Positions 46,713 through 57,686 are shown, counted from the first letter of the stretch. The stretch: 64,000 nucleotides of DNA from Anabaena lutea FACHB-196 (GCF_014698305.1 NZ_JACJST010000022.1:41939-105938); one strand, 5' to 3'. Notes: generated by a model from the sequence alone, not told the origin. Translations and numbers: made by a program.

Positions 46713-47909
46713 TTGATTGTGCTGCAATTTACCATTTATGGCGTGTTAGGGCTAACTTACCTGGGTTTAGCACTGGGTTACATTCCCGGTTTACGGATGA
46801 ACCGCGCCACTATTGCCCTCGTCGGTTCTGCTTTTTTAATTGCGTTGGGTGTCCTGAACTTACAGGAAGCATGGCTGGCTATTGATGCCAACACCATCGT
46901 ATTTTTGTTGAGCATGATGGTAGTTAACGCCAATTTAGCCTATTCTGGGTTTTTCCGTAAAGCCCTATCGGTGTTATTGAGTATCACCCGCAGCCCTTTG
47001 GGATTATTAATAACTTTAACTTTTGGTAGCGGTATTCTCTCGGCTTTTTTCCTCAATGACACCTTAGCGCTGGTTTTTACACCGTTGACTCTCAGCTTGA
47101 CACAAGCTTTAGGTTTGAATCCCATACCTTATTTACTAGCGATCGCAGGTGCAACTAATATCGGTTCAGTCGCCACTTTAAGTGGTAATCCCCAAAACAT
47201 CCTTATTGGCTCATTTTCAGGCATCAGCTATCTAGATTTTTTACGGGCATTAGCGCCCATTGGGATAACAGGCTTATTTATTCAGGTAGCATTACTCTGG
47301 CTACTTTATCCAGATGTACGTTCAAACCAACCTTGTCAACTGTTAAAAATAGATAATCAACGCATTTTTAAACCCTTATTTAAGAAGACATTAATTATCA
47401 CCACCGGATTATTAATTGCTTTTGCTGTGGGTTTACCTTTAGCAGAATCCGCCTTAGTCGCTGCCAGTTTGTTGCTGATTACTAGACGAATTAAACCACA
47501 ACGTATTCTCAAAAAAGTAGATTGGAATTTGTTAGTAATGTTTTCTGGACTTTTTATATTAACGAAAGTCACACAGAAGTTGAATTTACTACAACCATTT
47601 ACTCATGTAGTTAAATCTGAGCTTGGTTTATTAGGAATCACAACTATTATGTCAAATCTGATTTCTAATGTTCCTACTGTACTGCTACTACAGCCGCTAA
47701 TTGCTCAAGATGATACTCGTTCTTGGCTGTTGCTGGCAGCATCATCAACCCTAGCTGGTAATTTAACTTTGTTTGGTGCTGTTGCCAATTTAATCACCGT
47801 AGAAGCCGCTGCTGAATTAGGCTACAAACTCACATTTTGGGAGCATCTCCGCTTTGGTGTACCGTTGACTGTTTCTACTCTACTTCTAGTTTACCTCTGG
47901 ATTCATTAG
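46713..47909 (+). CDS. Anion permease, ArsB/NhaD/CitM (IT) superfamily
   Basis: 398 residues with about 11 membrane spans. The family motifs are visible as two inverted repeats: NDTLALVFTPLTL near residue 115 with GATNIGSVATLSGNPQNILIG near 145, and SNVPTVLLLQP near 314 with AGNLTLFGAVANLI near 350. Substrates in this superfamily include arsenite, Na+/H+, citrate and sulfate, so the ion carried is not assigned. TTG 46713 is used as start; no strong ribosome site is seen. Confidence 0.88.
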   Translation: MIVLQFTIYGVLGLTYLGLALGYIPGLRMNRATIALVGSAFLIALGVLNLQEAWLAIDANTIVFLLSMMVVNANLAYSGFFRKALSVLLSITRSPLGLLITLTFGSGILSAFFLNDTLALVFTPLTLSLTQALGLNPIPYLLAIAGATNIGSVATLSGNPQNILIGSFSGISYLDFLRALAPIGITGLFIQVALLWLLYPDVRSNQPCQLLKIDNQRIFKPLFKKTLIITTGLLIAFAVGLPLAESALVAASLLLITRRIKPQRILKKVDWNLLVMFSGLFILTKVTQKLNLLQPFTHVVKSELGLLGITTIMSNLISNVPTVLLLQPLIAQDDTRSWLLLAASSTLAGNLTLFGAVANLITVEAAAELGYKLTFWEHLRFGVPLTVSTLLLVYLWIH

Positions 47910-47931
47910 CTGAACTACCTATCGTATTTCA

Positions 47932-48299
47932 TTACACAATTTGCACTGACTGAGTATTAATTTCTATTAAGTTAGCCAGTTTTACGTCATTCGTAAATAA
48001 TGTAGCGTTTAGAGATTTTGCAGTTGCTACAATTATGGCATCAGGAAGTCTAAGTTTGTATTGTTTGCGAAGTGCAATCGTTAAATTTTTAATATTATTA
48101 TCAATACCAACAACTGTAATTTTATTTAAAAAATCAATTATTTGTGTTTCTTCAACTGAACTCAGGCTAGGATAAGATAACAATCAGTAATCACTGAAAC
48201 AAAATATTGCCCGGATGCTAATGGGTTTACTAACCTACCACCCAAAAAATACAGCAATATATTTGTATCTAACAATATTAAAGGCTGCGTCAACTCCAT
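47932..48299 (-). pseudogene. PIN-domain toxin, frameshifted
   Basis: The N-terminal half from ATG 48299 reads MELTQPLILLDTNILLYFLG then LVNPLASGQYFVSVITD and drifts to a stop; the C-terminal half lies in another frame (LLSYPSLSSVEETQIIDFLN, RLPDAIIVATAKSLNATLFTND, stop at 47932). A small deletion near 48178 explains both. Metal-binding acids (LLDTN, LPDAI, TND) remain on the two pieces. The start overlaps the antitoxin's end as in an intact pair. Confidence 0.75.
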
Positions 48300-48505
48300 T
48301 CATCCCTAATTTGTTGTTGATATTCTAGAGAGTCTTGAGTTAATTTAATAATACCCGCGTACTTGTTTAAATCACAATTTTCTTGTTGTTGTAATTGATA
48401 GGCATTTAAGATTTGTTCAATTTTTTGCCAGTCTTGATAATCAATCAAAACAGCCACTGGGTGCATTGCATCATCAGTAACAATTTTTTTGTTAATAGGT
48501 AGCAT
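48290..48505 (-). CDS. Phd/YefM-like antitoxin
   Basis: 71 residues: MLPINKKIVTDDAMHPVAVL, then IDYQDWQKIEQILNAYQ and an acidic helical tail. PVAVLIDYQDWQKIE is the C-terminal part of the Phd-type fold. It overlaps the start of the broken PIN gene by 10 bases. The antitoxin is intact while its toxin is frameshifted. Confidence 0.78.
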   Translation of the reverse strand: MLPINKKIVTDDAMHPVAVLIDYQDWQKIEQILNAYQLQQQENCDLNKYAGIIKLTQDSLEYQQQIRDEWS

Positions 48506-48705
48506 AACTCTTTACTTGCTATATAATCTTGATCTTTATTTATCTTAGCTTTTCACATCTTGAAAAAAAAGTAATTCTCTGAGCCTCAATACAAAAGAGC
48601 AAAGATGCTAAAAAACACCTTTGCTCCTTTGCGTCTATCGCGCGAAATAAATCTTAGAGGATGTTTGAAAAGTATTGCATGAAACCAATCAACCCCAAAA
48701 ACCTA

Positions 48706-48795
48706 ACCCCCCTTCCCTACAAGGGAATGGGGGTTTCAAAGCCTCTCTCCTCGTAGGAGAGAGGTTTGGAGAGAGGTTTTTCAGTAAATTTTTAG
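48706..48795. repeat. Palindromic repeats (AACCCCCCTTCCC; CCTCTCTCCT)
   Basis: CCTCTCTCCT (48742-48751) pairs with AGGAGAGAGG (48755-48764) around CGT; AACCCCCCTTCCC lies in front of GGGAATGGGGGTT. Members of the same general class as the insertion inside ureC. They fill most of the gap 48506-48812 downstream of rnj. Confidence 0.6.
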
Positions 48796-48812
48796 ACTTC
48801 TCAAACAACCTC

Positions 48813-50579
48813 TTAGGAAGCTACTTGCGCCGTTGGACGAGTCCGTCGCCTTCTACCATCAGCAACCTTCACAGGTGGTTCATCAGGGATTTGCATCAAC
48901 AAAGTCACAGAAGGTTGACATTGCAATTCTCGGCGCATGGAACGTGCCAATTCTTTTTCTAAAGTTCCTTGTAAACCACCCCAATCGATATCGGCTGGTT
49001 CCCCTCCGGCTGAAAATTCCGACCAACGGACACTGAGAATTTCTTCAATTCGCTGTTGTACCCACTTTAGCAAGAGTGATCTATCTATACTTGTCACCAC
49101 ACCCCGCAGGTGAATTTCTGGTTTTGCCAACAATTTACCAGTCCAATCAATGGCAGCCGCAACAGTAACAATACCTTCTGAAGCCATACTTTGCCGTTCT
49201 TGCAATACTTTGGCGCTGACCATACCAGAACTAGTAGTATCCACAAGTTCAATCCCTGATTGCACTTTACCTGCAACACGGATAGATTCTTCGGTCAGTT
49301 CTATCACATCCCCATTCTCAATAATAATCATATTTTCAGATGGGATGCCCATACTTTGAGCCGTTTCCGCGTGCTTGACCAACATCCGATGTTCGCCGTG
49401 GAAAGGCACAAAGAACTTGGGACGAGTTAAAGCAATCATCAGCTTTTGGTCTTCTTGACAACCGTGTCCAGAAACGTGAATGCCTTTATCCCGTCCATAG
49501 ACCACTTTTGCTCCCTGAATCATCAATTTATCGATGGTGTTCACCACCGCAATTGTATTGCCAGGAATTGGGTTAGCGGAAAATACGACTGTATCTCCTG
49601 TCCGAATTTTGATGTGGGGGTGTTGTTTGTTAGCGATTCGGGTCATGGCTGACATCGTTTCACCCTGAGAGCCAGTGGTCAGAACCAGCACATTCTCATC
49701 GGGCATACTGCGAACCACGTGCAATGGTTGCAGCAGATTATCTTCGCACTTGATATAACCTAAATTCCGGGCATGGGCAATTAAATTCAGCATGGAACGC
49801 CCGACTACTGTGACTACACGGTTGTGTTTCTTTGCCAAATCCAAAATCATGTTGATGCGATGAACGCTGGAAGCAAAGGTGGTGACAAATAGTCTTCCAG
49901 TGGCTTGAGAGAAGACTCGATCCAGATTAGGATAAACAGAACGTTCTGAAGGTGTAAAACCTGGTACTTCTGAGTTAGTGGAATCACTTAATAAGCAAAG
50001 TACGCCTTTCTCGCCATGTTCTGCTAGACGTTGCAAGTCAAATTTTTCCCCATCGACTGGGGTGTGGTCAATTTTAAAATCTCCTGTGTGGATGACTACA
50101 CCCAGGGGAGTATGCAAGGCAACTGTGAAGCTATCAGCGATGGAGTGGGTATTGCGGATATATTCGACAAAAAAGGCTTTGCCAATTCGGACTACATCGC
50201 GGGGCAGGACTGTTCTTAATTCTGTGCGATCGCGTACCCCTGCTTCTTCTAGTTTACCCTCTAGCATTGCCATTGCTAGTCTGGGGCCATAAATCACCGG
50301 GATATCAAATTGCTTGAGGTGAAAAGCAATCCCCCCGATATGGTCTTCATGACCATGAGTCACGACCATGCCTTTAATTTTATGGCGATTTTCTCGTAGA
50401 TAAGTTGTATCTGGTAATACAATGTTAACACCATGCATTCCGTTGGTGGGAAAAGCCAATCCTGCATCTAACAGGATTATTTCGTCTTCGTACTCGAAAA
50501 CACAGGTATTTTTACCGATTTCGTGCAAGCCACCCAAAGGAATAATTTTGAGGGCTGATTCAATTTCGTTTTTAACCAT
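48813..50579 (-). CDS. rnj: Ribonuclease J
   Basis: 588 residues. Metallo-beta-lactamase/beta-CASP enzyme: VVTHGHEDHIGG at about 72-83 binds zinc, LLSDSTNSEVPG near 195, GHGCQEDQKLMI near 367 and FVPFHGEHRMLVKHA near 388; a C-terminal RNA-binding domain ends basic. It acts as endoribonuclease and 5'-3' exonuclease in mRNA decay and rRNA maturation. Last gene of the asd-dapA-rnj series (minus strand), 300 bases after dapA. Confidence 0.95.
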   Translation of the reverse strand: MVKNEIESALKIIPLGGLHEIGKNTCVFEYEDEIILLDAGLAFPTNGMHGVNIVLPDTTYLRENRHKIKGMVVTHGHEDHIGGIAFHLKQFDIPVIYGPRLAMAMLEGKLEEAGVRDRTELRTVLPRDVVRIGKAFFVEYIRNTHSIADSFTVALHTPLGVVIHTGDFKIDHTPVDGEKFDLQRLAEHGEKGVLCLLSDSTNSEVPGFTPSERSVYPNLDRVFSQATGRLFVTTFASSVHRINMILDLAKKHNRVVTVVGRSMLNLIAHARNLGYIKCEDNLLQPLHVVRSMPDENVLVLTTGSQGETMSAMTRIANKQHPHIKIRTGDTVVFSANPIPGNTIAVVNTIDKLMIQGAKVVYGRDKGIHVSGHGCQEDQKLMIALTRPKFFVPFHGEHRMLVKHAETAQSMGIPSENMIIIENGDVIELTEESIRVAGKVQSGIELVDTTSSGMVSAKVLQERQSMASEGIVTVAAAIDWTGKLLAKPEIHLRGVVTSIDRSLLLKWVQQRIEEILSVRWSEFSAGGEPADIDWGGLQGTLEKELARSMRRELQCQPSVTLLMQIPDEPPVKVADGRRRRTRPTAQVAS

Positions 50580-50879
50580 TTTCTCCTTGAGATTGTTGTT
50601 TGTTGTGAATCAGTTGATAGTTAGCTTTCTTGTATGAAATAGAACACTGATTTTATATAGTGTAGTCAGTGTAAAAACAGCCAAGTTTTAATTCAGATAT
50701 CCAATTTTTTATTGAATAAAATGAAATTTTTACTGTTCGCGGCGCATTTCGGAGAACAGGATTTTTATATCTTTCAGTTGTAGCACAGATGTTTAAAACG
50801 CACCTTAGTAGCAATTACTGCCAATTATTTATATGTATTTTGGGCAATCGGAGTTTGCCAGTATCCAACATATTGGCGC
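50580..50879. other. 300-base rnj-dapA spacer
   Basis: AT-rich; probably contains the rnj promoter. No ORF, repeat array or clear hairpin terminator found. Confidence 0.35.
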
Positions 50880-51764
50880 TTAGATTAAACTCAGTTCTTT
50901 CAGCACAGCCTCTAACTTTTGACAGCTTTCTGCGTCACCTTCACATAGGGGCAGACGCATTGAACCAACCTCCCAACCTTGAAGTTTTAGTGCTTGCTTA
51001 ACTAGGATAGGATTTGTAGTTAAAAATAAAGCTTTAAACAACGGGAACAGTTGTAGATGAATCTCCGTGGCAATTTGAATTTTACCGACATTAAAAGCGT
51101 GAATCATCTGTTGCAGTTGATTACCTACCAGATGAGAAGCTACACTTACTACACCCTTAGCACCTATAGCTAACATAGGCAAGGTTAAAGAATCATCTCC
51201 AGCGTAAATCTGAAATTCTTTGGGTGTCAAGCGGCGAATTTCACTGGACTGGTCTAAGTTGCCGCTGGCTTCTTTAATGCCGACAATGTTGTCAATTTGG
51301 GCTAAACGTACAACTGTTTCTGGACTCAGGTTTTGACCTGTACGACCCGGTATGTTATATAACAACATTGGTAAGTCGGGACAAGCTTTTGCTATTGCCT
51401 GAAAGTGTTGATACAATCCCGCTTGCGGCGGTTTGTTGTAATAGGGGACTACTTGTAAAGAACCATGTACTCCTATTCTAGCTGCTTTTTCGGTTGCTGC
51501 GATCGCTTCGGTTGTTGAGTTAGAACCACAGCCGGCAATTACTTTAGCTTTCCCAGCTACTGCCTGCAATACCTCAACAAACAACTGGTATTCCTCGTCC
51601 CAACTTAAGGTAGGAGATTCTCCTGTTGTCCCACATACGACTAATGTATCTGTACCGTTATTAACTAGATACGCTGCTAATTTGGCTGCTACATCATAGT
51701 TAACGCTGCCGTCTGCTTTAAACGGCGTAATCATAGCAGTTACAATTGTGCCAAAATCTCCCAC
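50880..51764 (-). CDS. dapA: 4-hydroxy-tetrahydrodipicolinate synthase
   Basis: 294 residues, TIM barrel. GTTGESPTL near 44-52, [11 protein letters not shown] near 137 with the catalytic Tyr, and the Schiff-base Lys in [12 protein letters not shown] near 165. It condenses pyruvate with aspartate semialdehyde, the product of Asd encoded just upstream, in lysine and diaminopimelate synthesis. asd ends 116 bases upstream; the spacer holds a TTAGTCA heptamer array. Confidence 0.97.
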   Translation of the reverse strand: MGDFGTIVTAMITPFKADGSVNYDVAAKLAAYLVNNGTDTLVVCGTTGESPTLSWDEEYQLFVEVLQAVAGKAKVIAGCGSNSTTEAIAATEKAARIGVHGSLQVVPYYNKPPQAGLYQHFQAIAKACPDLPMLLYNIPGRTGQNLSPETVVRLAQIDNIVGIKEASGNLDQSSEIRRLTPKEFQIYAGDDSLTLPMLAIGAKGVVSVASHLVGNQLQQMIHAFNVGKIQIATEIHLQLFPLFKALFLTTNPILVKQALKLQGWEVGSMRLPLCEGDAESCQKLEAVLKELSLI

Positions 51765-51780
51765 CCTCTTTTTACTCCTG

Positions 51781-51835
51781 ATTAGTCATTAGTCATTAGT
51801 TATTGGTCATTAGTCATTAGTCATTGGTTATTGGT
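51781..51835. repeat. TTAGTCA heptamer STRR array
   Basis: About seven units of TTAGTCA and TTGGTCA in the asd-dapA spacer. Confidence 0.8.
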
Positions 51836-51880
51836 GACGAGGTAGAAGAAAGGAAGATTACACAATTACCAATTACCAAA

Positions 51881-52957
51881 CTACGCTGTAGTCGATTGCA
51901 GTAGATTTTTCTCTATTAATAATTCGGCTATTTGCACTGCATTTAATGCTGCGCCTTTGCGAATTTGGTCACCACACAGCCATAGTTCCAAGCCACAATG
52001 ATGAGAAATATCTTGACGAATTCTCCCTACTAAAACTTCATCTTGCCCACTGGCTTCTATTGGCATGGGAAAATGATTTGTTTGCCAATCTTCTACCAAT
52101 TTCACACCAGGGGCTTGACTTAAAATTGCTCTAGCCTCATCTGGATTAAAAGGTGTCTCGAATTCTAGATTAATTGCTTCTGAATGAGCGCGGAGTACGG
52201 GAACCCGTACACAAGTTGCAGTTATTCTGATTTCTTGACTACCAAATATTTTGCGGGTTTCATTGACCATTTTCAGTTCTTCTTCACAATACCCTAAATC
52301 GGTTAATGGGGAATTATGAGGAAATAAATTAAAAGCCAAGGGGTAAGGCAGCACTTCAGCTACTGGCTGTTTCCCTTGTAATATGTCACGGGTTTGGGTT
52401 TTGACTTCTTCCATTGCTTTAGCACCAGCACCACTAGCCGATTGGTAGGTAGCTGCCACAATCCGTTTTACTGGTTTAATCTTATGCAATGGCCATACTG
52501 CCAAGGTCATTAAAATTGTTGTGCAGTTGGGATTGGCAATAATGCCTTTGTGACTAGCTGCGGCTTGGGGATTTACTTCTGGTACTATCAAAGGAACTTC
52601 TGGGTGCATACGGAAAGCACTGGAGTTATCTATCACCACTGCGCCTTTGGCTACTGCTACCCCAGCCCAGGTTTTGGATGTTCCGCCGCCCGCACTAGCC
52701 AGCACTATATCCACATTTTCAAAAGCCTGTTCAGTTACAGGCTCAATCGGTATATTTTCTCCTTTAAATTTGAGTGTTTTGCCGACACTGCGCTCAGAGG
52801 CTAACAATTTTAAATTAGCAATCGGAAAATTCCGGCTTTCTAGTAATTCCAGCAACTCTGTGCCTACAGCACCAGTCGCTCCCAAAATAGCTACACGATA
52901 GGATTTAGACAAACTCAACTCCTCCTTTAAGAGGTTATTAACAATTTTTTGGCACAA
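51881..52957 (-). CDS. asd: Aspartate-semialdehyde dehydrogenase
   Basis: 358 residues in the open frame. NADP-binding VAILGATGAVGTELLELL starts near residue 22; the catalytic Cys is in IANPNCTTILMTLAV near 143; the active-site His lies near LRAHSEAIN about 270. Makes aspartate 4-semialdehyde for lysine/DAP, methionine and threonine. The family usually starts at SKSYRVAILG, so TTG at 52912 may be the real start and the first 15 residues untranslated. dapA follows. Confidence 0.95.
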   Translation of the reverse strand: MCQKIVNNLLKEELSLSKSYRVAILGATGAVGTELLELLESRNFPIANLKLLASERSVGKTLKFKGENIPIEPVTEQAFENVDIVLASAGGGTSKTWAGVAVAKGAVVIDNSSAFRMHPEVPLIVPEVNPQAAASHKGIIANPNCTTILMTLAVWPLHKIKPVKRIVAATYQSASGAGAKAMEEVKTQTRDILQGKQPVAEVLPYPLAFNLFPHNSPLTDLGYCEEELKMVNETRKIFGSQEIRITATCVRVPVLRAHSEAINLEFETPFNPDEARAILSQAPGVKLVEDWQTNHFPMPIEASGQDEVLVGRIRQDISHHCGLELWLCGDQIRKGAALNAVQIAELLIEKNLLQSTTA

Positions 52958-53891
52958 ATCACAATATTTATAATGGGCAAATCATAAGTTAAATAGGTTT
53001 GAATAGTTTTGAGAGCTTTTTCAGGTTTGCTGAATCAAGATATGAGATTCAAAAATTATATCCTCTCAACTTTGGCTTTTGGCGCTGAGTTCGATTGCTT
53101 ATCCCTCAAGAAATTCTAGGAAAGAGCTATCGCGTTAGACTTAATTCATACTTCAATCCAGCAACATCTGTTTTCTCAATTTATTCAAAATTTCAACCCT
53201 TTATATTTTTTATACTTTAGCGATATGGACTTTTACAATAATTACTGATTAAATTTCACTTGGGAATTTTCATCAAATATTATCATATAACAAACGGTAC
53301 TTTCAGATAAAAATTGAAATATTGGCATTGAGGTATTTTCTGTATGCCTGACCTATCAGGTAAAAAAGCCTGTTGCCTGTAAAGTTAGGTTGCCGATAGT
53401 CAGAAATATACTCTATTTACGATAGATTCAGAACCAGGACATCAGAAAATATCTATGTAGCAAAATAATATTAGCACTCTTTTTGCAGAAAGCTGTCACA
53501 ACCAATGGTAGAACCCTAGACTGAGAGTTACTATGTTGAAAGGATATCATGGTATGAGCCATCTGATCAGCACTACTAATGCCCAGTTGTGAGTAAAAAA
53601 CCCAAACAGTGGAGAATTTAGCAGGTTTTTTAGTCCCAAGCACTGAATAACTGCTCAAGACTTATGAATTTGAGGTAAAAATGCTATCGGTAAAGATATT
53701 GCAGTAAAGTGTTAAGTCTTTTGCCATTGGCAGTAAACTGGATATCTGCTAGAGGGCAATTGTCCCCACCTTAGATTAGATCATGTCTACAAGGCATATC
53801 CTATCCCCTGAGACAGCAAGTTAGTAACGCGAACCATACGCGTCTTGGTATGTACTCAGAGATGAAAACACCAGAAAATTAGAGACAACGC
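52958..53891. other. 934-base divergent region between asd and tig
   Basis: It must contain promoters for both operons. It has small hairpins (for example CCTGACCTATCAGG near 53346) but no heptamer arrays, and a minus-strand 76-codon frame (53428-53658) without any family resemblance. It is unusually long and low in repeats for this window, so an unrecognised non-coding RNA or long leader is possible; I could not identify one. Confidence 0.4.
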
Positions 53892-55307
53892 ATGAAAGTC
53901 ACCCAGGAAAAACTTCCCGCCAGCCAAATTGGGCTGGAAATAGAGATTACACCGGAAATTACCAAACAAAAATACGAACAGGTTGTTAAAAACTTAAGTA
54001 AAACTGTCAATATTCCTGGGTTTCGCAAAGGCAAAGTACCCCGGCAGATATTATTACAGCGCCTAGGCGTAACTCGTATTAAAGCAGCAGCCCTGGAAGA
54101 ATTAATTCCAGATGGTATTGAAGAAGCAGTCAAACAAGAAGCTATCCAGGCCATTGGTCAACCGCGTTTACGCTCATCCTTTGATGATTTGATTAATAAT
54201 TATGAACCTGGGCAACCCTTGGTGATTTCAGCTGCGGTTGATATAGAACCAGAAATCAATTTGACGCAGTACACAGGTTTGCAAGCCAAAGCCGAGGAAA
54301 TCAAGTACGATCCCACAAGGGTGGATGAGTTACTAGACAAGGAACGCCAAGAAATGGCTACCTTGATTCCTGTGGAAGGACGAGCAGCCCAAATTGGGGA
54401 TATCGCCGTAGTTGATTTTAAAGGTGTGATCACCAAAGCTGAAGGTGAAGACGAATCAGCAGAACCCACACCAATTCCCGGTGGAGAAGCGACTGATTTT
54501 CAAGTCGAGTTACAAGAAGATAAGTTTATCCCTGGTTTTGTCACCGGTATGGTAGGCATGAACCCTGGAGACACTAGAGAAATTGCGGCGCAGTTTCCAG
54601 ATCCTTATGCTAACAAAGAGTTGGCTGGTAAACCCGCACTGTTCACAGTAACACTCAAAGAAATTAAAGAAAAAGAACTACCGGAATTGAATGACGATTT
54701 TGCTCAAGAAGTGAGTGAATTTGAGACATTGGCACAATTGCGGGCATCTTTAGAAACGCGCTATCAAAAAGAGGCTGAAGATAAAACTAAGGCAAATCAG
54801 CAAGAAGCCTTGTTAGAAGTACTGATCAAAAACGTAGAAGTTGATTTACCAGCGACCTTAATTGAACAAGAAGTCGATGCCATGTTGACACAGACAGCAA
54901 TGAAACTGTCACAGCAGGGGCTAGATGTGAAAAAGCTGTTTACCCAAGATATTATTCCCCAATTGCGGGAGCGATCGCAGCCAGAGGCAATTGAACGCCT
55001 AAAACGTTCCCTAGCCATCCAAGAAATCGGCAAACGCGAATCTATCCAAGTGACACCTCCAGAAGTTCAAGCTAGAGTCAAAGAACTGATAGAACAGTAT
55101 CCTGACGAAGACGTAGATCCTGTAAGACTACAATCAGTGGTAGAGAACGAACTGTTAAACGAAAAAATCATTGATTGGCTTTTAGCCAACTCCAGTGTGG
55201 AACTAGTACCTTACGGTTCTTTAAGTGCGACAGAGGAACCAGCAGCAGAATCAGCAGATCAAAGTCCTGAAACTGCTACCGAAGAAGCAACTACAAGTCC
55301 TGAGTAA
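53892..55307 (+). CDS. tig: Trigger factor (ribosome-associated chaperone)
   Basis: 471 residues. N-terminal ribosome-binding domain with the signature NIPGFRKGKVPRQIL near residue 38; FKBP-type PPIase domain at about 160-245 (GDIAVVDFKGVITKAEGEDE, then GMNPGDTREIAAQFP); C-terminal helical arms and a Glu/Ala/Ser/Thr tail. It holds nascent chains at the ribosome exit. It heads the tig-clpP-clpX cluster, a common bacterial arrangement linking folding and degradation. Confidence 0.97.
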   Translation: MKVTQEKLPASQIGLEIEITPEITKQKYEQVVKNLSKTVNIPGFRKGKVPRQILLQRLGVTRIKAAALEELIPDGIEEAVKQEAIQAIGQPRLRSSFDDLINNYEPGQPLVISAAVDIEPEINLTQYTGLQAKAEEIKYDPTRVDELLDKERQEMATLIPVEGRAAQIGDIAVVDFKGVITKAEGEDESAEPTPIPGGEATDFQVELQEDKFIPGFVTGMVGMNPGDTREIAAQFPDPYANKELAGKPALFTVTLKEIKEKELPELNDDFAQEVSEFETLAQLRASLETRYQKEAEDKTKANQQEALLEVLIKNVEVDLPATLIEQEVDAMLTQTAMKLSQQGLDVKKLFTQDIIPQLRERSQPEAIERLKRSLAIQEIGKRESIQVTPPEVQARVKELIEQYPDEDVDPVRLQSVVENELLNEKIIDWLLANSSVELVPYGSLSATEEPAAESADQSPETATEEATTSPE

Positions 55308-55554
55308 GGAAGATGGGGAGATGGGAAGACGAGGGAGATAGGGAGAAATAATTACCTTCTGCCTTCCGCCTTTGCGCCTCCTACTTCCTGCCTCCTGACT
55401 TCATACTCAGCATCCAAGACTAACTTCAACGGCAAGAATTTATATTTATATAAGGCATAATGGTTAACACATAGCTCAAATCAAAATTCAATCCGTGAAA
55501 AAAGCAGCCATAACGGCTGCAAAATCTGTCCCACTTATTGTTAAATATTCTTGT

Positions 55555-56253
55555 ATGCTTGTATCGCAGTCGGGAAATTACCCAATTAGCAGCTTGAGTC
55601 CTATAGGCATTAGTTGCAACTTGAGCAGTCCTAGCAACATCGTCCCGATGGTGGTAGAACAATCAGGTGTGGGGGAAAGGGCTTTTGATATCTACTCCCG
55701 CCTACTGCGAGAGCGGATTATTTTTTTGGGAACACCAATAGATGATGCTGTCGCTAACTCAATTGTGGCCCAATTGCTATTCTTAGATGCTGAAGACGCA
55801 GAAAAGGATATTCAACTTTACATTAATTCTCCTGGTGGTTCTGTCTACGCAGGGATGGCAATCTATGATACAATACAGCAGATACGTCCCGATGTTGTGA
55901 CCATCTGTTTTGGACTAGCCGCGAGCATGGGGGCCTTTTTATTAACATCTGGAACTCCTGGAAAGCGGATGTCTTTACCTGACTCCCGGATCATGATTCA
56001 CCAACCCCTTGGTGGCGCTCAAGGACAAGCCATTGACATTGAAATTCAAGCGCGAGAAATTCTTTACATTAAGGGTAACTTAAACCAGTTAATGGCCAAA
56101 CATACTGGTCAACCTTTAGAAAGAATCGAAGCCGATACGGAACGCGACTTTTTCATGTCGGCAGAAGAGGCGAAGAATTACGGTTTGATCGATCAGGTCA
56201 TTTCCCGACAAAATCTTCCCACAGCAGGGGAAAACGTCACCATTCTGAAATAA
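55555..56253 (+). CDS. clpP: ATP-dependent Clp protease proteolytic subunit
   Basis: 232 residues from ATG 55555. ClpP core from [20 protein letters not shown]; catalytic Ser in [14 protein letters not shown], His in [11 protein letters not shown] and Asp in [12 protein letters not shown] are all present. The frame is open to a GTG at 55495; the core alone could start at ATG 55648. The N-terminal extension [18 protein letters not shown] looks like the longer form of this cyanobacterial paralogue. It is not preceded by a clear ribosome site in any choice. clpX follows after 9 bases. Confidence 0.93.
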   Translation: MLVSQSGNYPISSLSPIGISCNLSSPSNIVPMVVEQSGVGERAFDIYSRLLRERIIFLGTPIDDAVANSIVAQLLFLDAEDAEKDIQLYINSPGGSVYAGMAIYDTIQQIRPDVVTICFGLAASMGAFLLTSGTPGKRMSLPDSRIMIHQPLGGAQGQAIDIEIQAREILYIKGNLNQLMAKHTGQPLERIEADTERDFFMSAEEAKNYGLIDQVISRQNLPTAGENVTILK

Positions 56254-56262
56254 GAGGCTGGT

Positions 56263-57603
56263 ATGTCTAAGTACGACTCCCATTTAAAATGTTCATTTTG
56301 CGGCAAGTCTCAAGAGCAGGTGCGTAAATTAATCGCGGGGCCGGGAGTCTACATCTGCGATGAATGCGTTGACTTGTGTAATGAAATCCTAGATGAGGAG
56401 TTACTTGATACGAATGCTGCCGCTTCCCAACCAGCACCACGGTCAGAACCACCTCAAAAACGCCGTACCCGTTCTGCTAATCTCTCATTTAACCAAATAC
56501 CCAAACCCAGAGAGATTAAAAAATATCTAGACGAACACGTTATCGGTCAAGACGAGGCCAAAAAAGTTTTGTCAGTGGCAGTTTACAATCACTACAAGCG
56601 CTTGGCTATTGTTCAGTCTAAAGCGAATGGTAAAGGTGGAGTAGATGATGCCATAGAACTACAAAAGTCCAATATTTTATTAATGGGACCCACCGGTTGC
56701 GGCAAAACTCTCTTAGCGCAAACTCTGGCAAAAATCCTTGATGTCCCCTTTGCTGTTGCTGATGCCACAACGCTGACAGAAGCAGGGTATGTAGGGGAAG
56801 ATGTGGAAAATATCTTGTTGCGACTGTTGCAAGTGGCAGATTTAGATGTAGAGGAAGCACAGCGGGGAATTATCTACATCGACGAAATTGACAAAATCGC
56901 CCGCAAGAGTGAAAATACCTCGATTACAAGGGATGTTTCTGGAGAAGGGGTACAGCAAGCTTTGCTGAAAATGTTGGAGGGAACAATTGCCAACGTTCCA
57001 CCCCAAGGCGGACGTAAGCACCCTTATCAAGACTGTATCCAGATTGATACTAGTAACATTCTGTTTATCTGCGGCGGTGCCTTTGTAGGCTTGGAAAAAG
57101 TCGTAGATCAGAGAGTGGGTAAAAAGTCAATGGGCTTTGTCCAACCGGGAGAAGGTCAAAGTAAGGAAAAACGGGCAGCAGATACACTGCGCCATCTTCA
57201 ACCAGATGACTTGGTAAAATTTGGCATGATTCCCGAATTCATAGGGCGGATGCCAATGGTAGCGGTGGTAGATCCCCTGGATGAAGAGGCGCTCATGGCA
57301 ATTCTCACTCAACCACGCAGCGCTTTGGTGAAGCAGTACCAAAAACTGCTGAAAATGGATAATGTCCAGTTAGATTTTAAACCAGAAGCCTTAAAAGCGA
57401 TCGCGCAAGAAGCCTACCGTCGTAAAACAGGGGCGCGGGCTTTGCGGGGTATTGTGGAAGAATTGATGCTGGATGTCATGTATGAGTTACCATCCCGTAA
57501 AGATGTCACTCGCTGCACTGTCACCAAGGAAATGGTTGAGAAGCGTTCCACTGCTGAACTGCTAGTACATCCTTCTTCACTACCTAAACCAGAATCAGCA
57601 TAA
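56263..57603 (+). CDS. clpX: ATP-dependent Clp protease ATP-binding subunit ClpX
   Basis: 446 residues. N-terminal C4 zinc finger ([19 protein letters not shown] and CDECVDLC, residues 10-42); AAA+ Walker [16 protein letters not shown] near 145; Walker [12 protein letters not shown] near 208; pore loop and IGF-type ClpP-binding loop present; sensor-2 [11 protein letters not shown] near 405. It unfolds tagged proteins and feeds them to ClpP encoded just upstream. GAGG lies before the ATG. Confidence 0.98.
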   Translation: MSKYDSHLKCSFCGKSQEQVRKLIAGPGVYICDECVDLCNEILDEELLDTNAAASQPAPRSEPPQKRRTRSANLSFNQIPKPREIKKYLDEHVIGQDEAKKVLSVAVYNHYKRLAIVQSKANGKGGVDDAIELQKSNILLMGPTGCGKTLLAQTLAKILDVPFAVADATTLTEAGYVGEDVENILLRLLQVADLDVEEAQRGIIYIDEIDKIARKSENTSITRDVSGEGVQQALLKMLEGTIANVPPQGGRKHPYQDCIQIDTSNILFICGGAFVGLEKVVDQRVGKKSMGFVQPGEGQSKEKRAADTLRHLQPDDLVKFGMIPEFIGRMPMVAVVDPLDEEALMAILTQPRSALVKQYQKLLKMDNVQLDFKPEALKAIAQEAYRRKTGARALRGIVEELMLDVMYELPSRKDVTRCTVTKEMVEKRSTAELLVHPSSLPKPESA

Positions 57604-57686
57604 TAGTCATTAGTCACTAGTTATTAGTCATCAGTAAAGGCACAATGACTAATGACAAAGGACTAATGACAAAGGACTAATGACTA
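57603..57686. repeat. GACTAAT/GACAAAG heptamer array
   Basis: Seven-base repeats running up to the start of the next gene; the ATG of that gene (57687) is preceded by GACTAAT units rather than a ribosome site. Confidence 0.7.

Noticed and set aside
53090..53130. GTTCGATTGC stretch resembling a tRNA T-arm
   Set aside because: No matching acceptor, D or anticodon arms around it.
53428..53658. 76-codon frame in the asd-tig gap
   Set aside because: No family resemblance or ribosome site; composition matches non-coding surroundings.
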